From CAVVJA01 sp963801715 (GTDB lineage Bacteria > Actinomycetota > Actinomycetes > Mycobacteriales > Jatrophihabitantaceae), in NCBI GenBank assembly GCA_963801715.1, contig CAWDGB010000016.1, positions 1 through 55,624 of the forward strand: a stretch of DNA of 55,624 nt. Direction: 5' to 3'. Both the position numbers and the translations under genes were made by a program. Shown here piece after piece: positions 52,357-55,624 of this stretch. The notes below the pieces were generated by a model. The model saw nothing but the letters and a program-made list of their open reading frames with translations, was not told the origin of the DNA and did no database searches. The stretch's first letter is position 1. The number at the start of each line of letters is the position of its first letter.

Positions 52357-53471
52357 ATGAAGACCCCGACATGGACGACTGTAGGTGCGGCGCGCCCGCA
52401 CGCTGGTGTCCCCGCGCCGATGCGATGTTCAACGCCGACGGGATGCATGTGCTGGACGTGCGTCGTGGTCACCGCAAGTTGCGTGATCACCGTCGAGACC
52501 GATGCTGATGTGAGCGGCTGCCCGGAATGCGGCGTGCTCGCGATCGGTCACGGCCGGCGGCGGGTCTCCGCAGCCGACGCGCCGTGTTTCGGGGTGACGG
52601 TGCTGATCGTCTGGCTGAAACGGATCTGGTGCTGCTCCGAGCCGGACTGTCGAATCGACACCTGGTCCGAGGTCCATGAGCTGATCGCGCCACGGGCGGT
52701 GCTCACCTCCCGGGCGATCGGCTGGGCGACCGACGCGCTGGCCCACGATGACACGACGGTCTCGGCGCTGGCCCGGCACCTGAAGGTGGACTGGCACACG
52801 CTGTGGCGCGCGGTCAAGGGTGAAGCGACCCGGCGCACCAGCCGGCCCGAGCGCACCCACGGAGTGAAGACGCTCGGGGTGGACGAACACATCTGGCGAC
52901 CGTCCCAGCACGGCCGGGACCGCGCCGTGACGGCGATGGTGGACCTGACCCGCGACGAACAGGGACGCCGCCGCGTCCAGCAGGAGACCCTCCACCGGCG
53001 CGGCCACCAGGATGATCCGCTCTACAAGATCCGCGGTCTGCTGCGCCACGGAGCCGAGAACCTCACTCCACGGCAGCAGAGCCGGCTCGAGGCCGGCCTC
53101 GTCGCTGGGCGACCCGCATGGCGAGGTCACGCTCGCCTGGCAGTGCTACCAGCGGCTACGAGCCGCCTACCGAGCCGACGCTCGCCGTCGAGGGCCGGCG
53201 CATCGCGATCAGCATCATCGACACCTGGCACAGCTGCCCGATACCCGAGATCGCCCGGCTCGGCCGAACCCTGCGGCAGTGGCGACAACACGTGCTCGCC
53301 TACTTCTCGACCAACGGCGTCTCCAACGGCGGCACCGAAGCGATCAACCTGCTCATCGAGAAGACCCGCCGCCTCGCCCACGGCTTCCGCAACTTCACCA
53401 ACTACCGACTGCGCATCCTGCTGGTCGCCGATGGATCACGTCCTTACCGCGAGCGACCGAACCATGCTTAG
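52357..53471 (+). pseudogene. ISL3 transposase, DDE core deleted
   Basis: The zinc-finger/HTH front is clear: VSGCPECGVLAIGHGRRRVS, KRIWCCSEPDCRIDTWSEVH, LKVDWHTLWRAVKGEA. Then comes the first catalytic region (VKTLGVDEHIWR, MVDLTRDEQG). It then jumps directly to RRVQQETLHRRGHQDDPLYK, skipping about 80 residues that normally carry the second Asp. After a frameshift near 53110 the end follows: IDTWHSCPIPEIARLGRTLR, STNGVSNGGTEAINLLIEKT and RRLAHGFRNFTNYRLRILLV, with the final Glu. A further frame change is likely near 52460 at the N-terminus. It cannot be catalytically active. Confidence 0.88.
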
Positions 53472-53483
53472 CTCCGAAGAGCC
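53460..53483 (-). repeat. ISL3 right terminal inverted repeat
   Basis: AACCATGCTTAGCTCCGAAG-AGCC, the exact reverse complement of the left end. It overlaps the last codons of the transposase frame. Confidence 0.9.
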
Positions 53484-53805
53484 GGATTAGCGTTCAAGGA
53501 GTCGCAATCCTGATCATGACCGTGGCAGCGTTTTCAAGCTCGACGCCGACCCGGGGAGCTAGTTAGAAGACAGACGCAGGCGGCAATCAAATGTCGTCGA
53601 CCTGATCTTGCGCACAGGACCCCTGGCCCAACTACAGGGGCAATTCGACGATGTCGTCGTGAATCCCGGATAAGACCCTGACATCAACGGTTTAGTGGAT
53701 CACCCGATGTCTCCCGACCCCTCATGATGCCACAGCGGCGGTGTGCACGTCCGAACGGCGCCGCGGCTTGCAAGCATGCGCGAGGTCGCCCCGGACGGTC
53801 AAGTC
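53484..53805. other. Gene-free stretch between ISL3 and repeat copy 4
   Basis: The first eight bases are the right copy of the ISL3 target duplication. The remainder shows no supported frame, hairpin or repeat. Confidence 0.4.
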
Positions 53806-53926
53806 CATCCCGCGGAGATCCCGCGAACTCTAGATCACGGCGGCGAGTGAAGCCCCGGCAGACTGATTTCTTGCCCGCTTTGCCCCATAAGGAGGAATAC
53901 CTCGGCCGCGTCGCTGCACGGAACGT

Positions 53927-53959
53927 GAAAGGCGACGGTCAGGCTAACCGTCGCCTTTC
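53927..53959 (-). terminator. Perfect 13-bp hairpin beside tRNA-Tyr fragment, copy 4
   Basis: GAAAGGCGACGGT, a 7-base loop (CAGGCTA), then ACCGTCGCCTTTC. The stem is the same as at copy 2, and one loop base differs. Preservation of both stem arms in two copies suggests it matters or that the copies are young. Confidence 0.7.
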
Positions 53960-54015
53960 AGATGCTTCACTCGATCGTATCGATCGAGTTTCTCTCTATA
54001 TAGTTGGGCTTTCTC

Positions 54016-54073
54016 GGTGGCGGGTGTTGGGTTCGAACCAACGTAGGCTGAGCCGACAGTTTTACAGACCGCC
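54016..54073 (-). pseudogene. tRNA-Tyr 3' fragment, copy 4
   Basis: Anticodon arm (GCGGT-CTGTAAA-ACTGT, with two G-T pairs), variable arm, intact T arm (GTTGG-TTCGAAC-CCAAC), acceptor strand ACCCGCC and discriminator A are present. CCG stands in place of CCA. The 5' half is absent. Apart from copy 1 it is the best preserved. Confidence 0.8.
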
Positions 54074-54240
54074 AGGTCCCAAACCGCGGAGGCCCTTTGT
54101 ATGCTGGCCTGGAAGCCTCTGGCGTGATCTTGAAACTCCTTTCGATCCCGCATATATCCCGCGACTTCCGGCCTGCACAATCCTTCGTTCAACCGGCCGA
54201 TGATCAGTCCAACGGTGTTCAATGCCGCCGAATAGGCGTG

Positions 54241-54749
54241 CGATCACCGCAACACCTCCAATTCGGTTCTGTCGCGCACGGCCGAACCGCGCGGACACTC
54301 GCCTCCCAGGGACAGACGGGTGCCGCACGGGCACCGACCCGGCATCCCGTGCCGTCAGCTGCCAGCGCTGACCCTTCAGGCCGTCACGTCGGGCCACGCG
54401 CTGACCGAGCTCCCCGACGCCGGGACCCCGGTGCCCGAGGCACGGAGTTTGACCTACTGAGATCCCCTGGGGGCCTTGCAGATGCTAGTGAAGGTGGCCC
54501 CACATATGCGGCTGAGCCGTCTCGTGGGTTAAGTGATAGTGCCGCGCGAAACGTCCGCTAAACAGCGTCTGGTCGGCAAGCTGGATGAGATCATCAGCAC
54601 GGAACGAACAGGTGGGCCGTTGACACCCGCCGCCGCAGCTTGGCCGAAGACCTCCACTTACGCCAATTTGCCAGCCGTGCCTGCTAGCGGGCAGCTTCGG
54701 GGCCCGCTATTGCTCACCCGAGCATGCGGCCAACGCGAAGCGCGCGCGG
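54241..54749. other. Gene-poor stretch right of copy 4
   Basis: A plus-strand frame from about 54536 (GTG; RETSAKQRLVGKLDEIISTE then RTGGPLTPAAAAW) is protein-like for about 40 codons, then degrades to low-complexity sequence. I cannot identify it. Another short run at 54360-54460 ends LPDAGTPVPEARSLTY and also lacks a family. Confidence 0.35.
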
Positions 54750-54856
54750 GGCGGAACGGCGGCCTGACTGGTACCGCGTTGTCGCCTCAGGTGCCGTGGT
54801 CAACCCGCTCCTCACAGCGGCGGACGCCGCGGGCTACCTCGACGTGTCTACGCCAT
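54750..54856 (+). pseudogene. Possible excisionase/MerR-like HTH remnant
   Basis: The plus strand reads DWYRVVASGAVVN then PLLTAADAAGYLDVSTP before a TAG. 'PLLTxxxAAxYLxVS' is the first half of the helix-turn-helix of Xis-like excisionases (HTH_17), which normally continues with the wing and sits just before an integrase gene. Here the wing is gone and no integrase follows. The location next to a tRNA att-like repeat fits, but the fragment is short. Confidence 0.45.
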
Positions 54857-55624
54857 AGCGCCCCCTCCGCGCGTGCACTGATCGTCGGTGGCGCAGGCCG
54901 ACAAGCGTCCCGCGTGGCAACAACTGGTGTCCAGCCGGGCAAATGCCCGGGCCGGATCTCGGCGACCGTGCCGTCGGGTATCTGCCCGCGGCTGGCATCG
55001 ACCGCAGCTAAAAGACAGCAGCGCCACCCGTAGGCTAGTACCGCTCCAAGAACCAAGGACGTGAGGCGGACCGTCCGCAAGCTCGGGGAAAGTAGCGCCG
55101 CCTGGAAGGACATCCGTCCGTTACGACGCGCCCACCAAACCAATCGGCGCGTTGGATACGGTCTAAGCGTCGACTCGATCGTGTGCTGCGAGTCTGTCAG
55201 CGAGCCGGCGAGCGGGCCGCCGAACAGCTTGGCGTCCGCGGCGCTACACGTCTGCGTCGCGGTGAAGCCGTAGAGCGACAGCTTCGTGTTCTGCACCTGG
55301 ATCGGGTGACACAACGAAGCCGAATTCGACACGTATCGCACGACGTGGAACAGCGAGACGAAGATCGGGATCTGCAGCAACATCGGCAGACAGCCGGTGA
55401 GCGGGTTGACGCCCTCCTCCTGCTGCAGGCGCATCATTTCCCCCTGCTGGGCCAGACGATCGTCCTTGTACTTCTTCTTGATCTCCCGCAACTGCGGCTG
55501 CGTCGCCTGCACGTTGCGCTGGCAGTGCACTTGCTTGAGAAAGAACCGGAACAGAAGCGGCCGGGCGGTGATCATCAGGAAGATGATCGACAGCGCCCAG
55601 TTGAGCCCCTGCGGCCGCGAAGCG
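54787..55624 (-). pseudogene. yidC: YidC/Oxa1 membrane insertase, 3'-truncated; 5' end outside window
   Basis: The frame enters from the right edge and reads GLNWALSIIFLMITARPLLF, then RFFLKQVHCQRNVQATQPQL, REIKKKYKDDRLAQQGEMMR, LQQEEGVNPLTGCLPMLLQI and PIFVSLFHVVRYVSNSASLC, then KLFGGPLAGSLTDSQHTIES. This is the TM1/amphipathic region, coiled coil and TM2 hairpin of actinobacterial YidC. At about 55170 homology stops, and the last 127 codons to 54787 are unrelated Arg/Ala-rich sequence lacking the remaining two membrane spans. YidC is essential, so a second functional copy must exist elsewhere. None of its usual partners (jag, rsmG, parAB) follow it here. Confidence 0.82.

Larger units (their letters stand above)
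52258..53483 (+). mobile_element. ISL3-family insertion sequence, internally deleted, 1226 bp
   Basis: The ends are exact 24-bp inverted repeats: GGCTCTTCGGAGCTAAGCAT-GGTT at 52258-52281 and its complement at 53460-53483. They are flanked by near-identical 8-bp direct repeats (GCATTAGC at 52250-52257, GGATTAGC at 53484-53491), the target-site length of ISL3 elements. The enclosed transposase gene is ISL3-type but defective. The element is thus complete at its ends and probably moved in recently, relying on a transposase in trans. Confidence 0.9.
53806..54240 (-). repeat. tRNA-Tyr-centred repeat, copy 4 (probable att site)
   Basis: The left flank (53806-54015) matches copy 2: iterons CATCCCGCGGAGATCCCGCG, GCCCCATAAGGA, the 13-bp hairpin and CGTATCGATCGAGTTTC. 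The immediate right flank is common to all copies (GCGTGATCTTGAAACTC; iterons GATCCCGCATATATCCCGCG at 54144). Beyond about 54170 it differs from copies 2 and 3, sharing only the word GCCGAATAGGCG with the outer flank of copy 2. It is the rightmost copy in the window. Confidence 0.8.

Noticed and set aside
10536..54073. Functional tRNA-Tyr genes
   Set aside because: No GGCGGGT 5' acceptor strand or D arm precedes any of the four anticodon arms.
1..55624. CRISPR array, rRNA genes, riboswitches
   Set aside because: No regularly spaced short repeats and no rRNA or riboswitch consensus were seen on reading both strands.

Overview
The window is GC-rich DNA from an actinobacterium. The evidence is GC-heavy codon use with GTG/TTG starts, very large ATPase–LuxR (LAL-type) regulators, a deazaflavin-dependent nitroreductase-family enzyme, DUF4389, an AOC-like secreted barrel, and transposase remnants typical of that phylum. 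I cannot name a genus. It is accessory DNA, not core genome: about half the identifiable genes are fragments, truncations or frameshifted copies, mixed with intact ones.

The main organising feature is a repeat family centred on the 3' half of a tRNA-Tyr gene (anticodon arm to acceptor stem, minus strand). Four copies, at about 10.5, 23.5, 40.8 and 54.0 kb, all have the same orientation. Each has conserved flanks, including paired TCCCGCG-type iterons. They look like attachment sites of integrative elements stacked at one tRNA-Tyr locus and cut the window into five blocks. No integrase gene is recognisable. A MobF relaxase remnant lies in the fourth block and a possible excisionase remnant just beyond the last copy.

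Block A (1-10.4 kb): MFS exporter, NTF2-like protein, VOC protein, zinc alcohol dehydrogenase, decayed insertion sequences, several small genes, and a GV/G-repeat protein with a fibre-like architecture. Block B (10.6-23.4 kb): a frameshifted NTF2-like gene, two paralogous LAL regulators converging on an MBL hydrolase, three exported or surface proteins (AOC-like, unknown, and a lectin-like membrane protein), an IS110 wreck and an SDR. Block C (23.6-40.7 kb): scrambled YceI, a two-gene membrane operon, an SDR, then a long graveyard (CorA, ABC permease tail, DUF4389 protein, HtrA PDZ, SHOCT, methyltransferase, IS5). From 34.2 to 40.65 kb follows a compositionally homogeneous block with a broken LAL regulator and small enzymes. 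Block D (40.9-53.8 kb): membrane-anchored protein, patatin, an IS256/IS6 scar, two paralogous operons pairing an HTH-sensor protein with a glycosyltransferase-like protein (one ruined, one intact), relaxase debris, an acetyltransferase, OmpA-like remnant and a non-autonomous ISL3 element with perfect 24-bp ends. Block E (54.1 kb to end): a possible excisionase remnant and a truncated yidC that runs off the window.

The strongest candidates for something undescribed are the duplicated HTH-sensor/glycosyltransferase module in block D and the tRNA-Tyr island array that carries it. Many breaks are single-base frameshifts, so some could be consensus errors rather than biology; raw reads would settle that.
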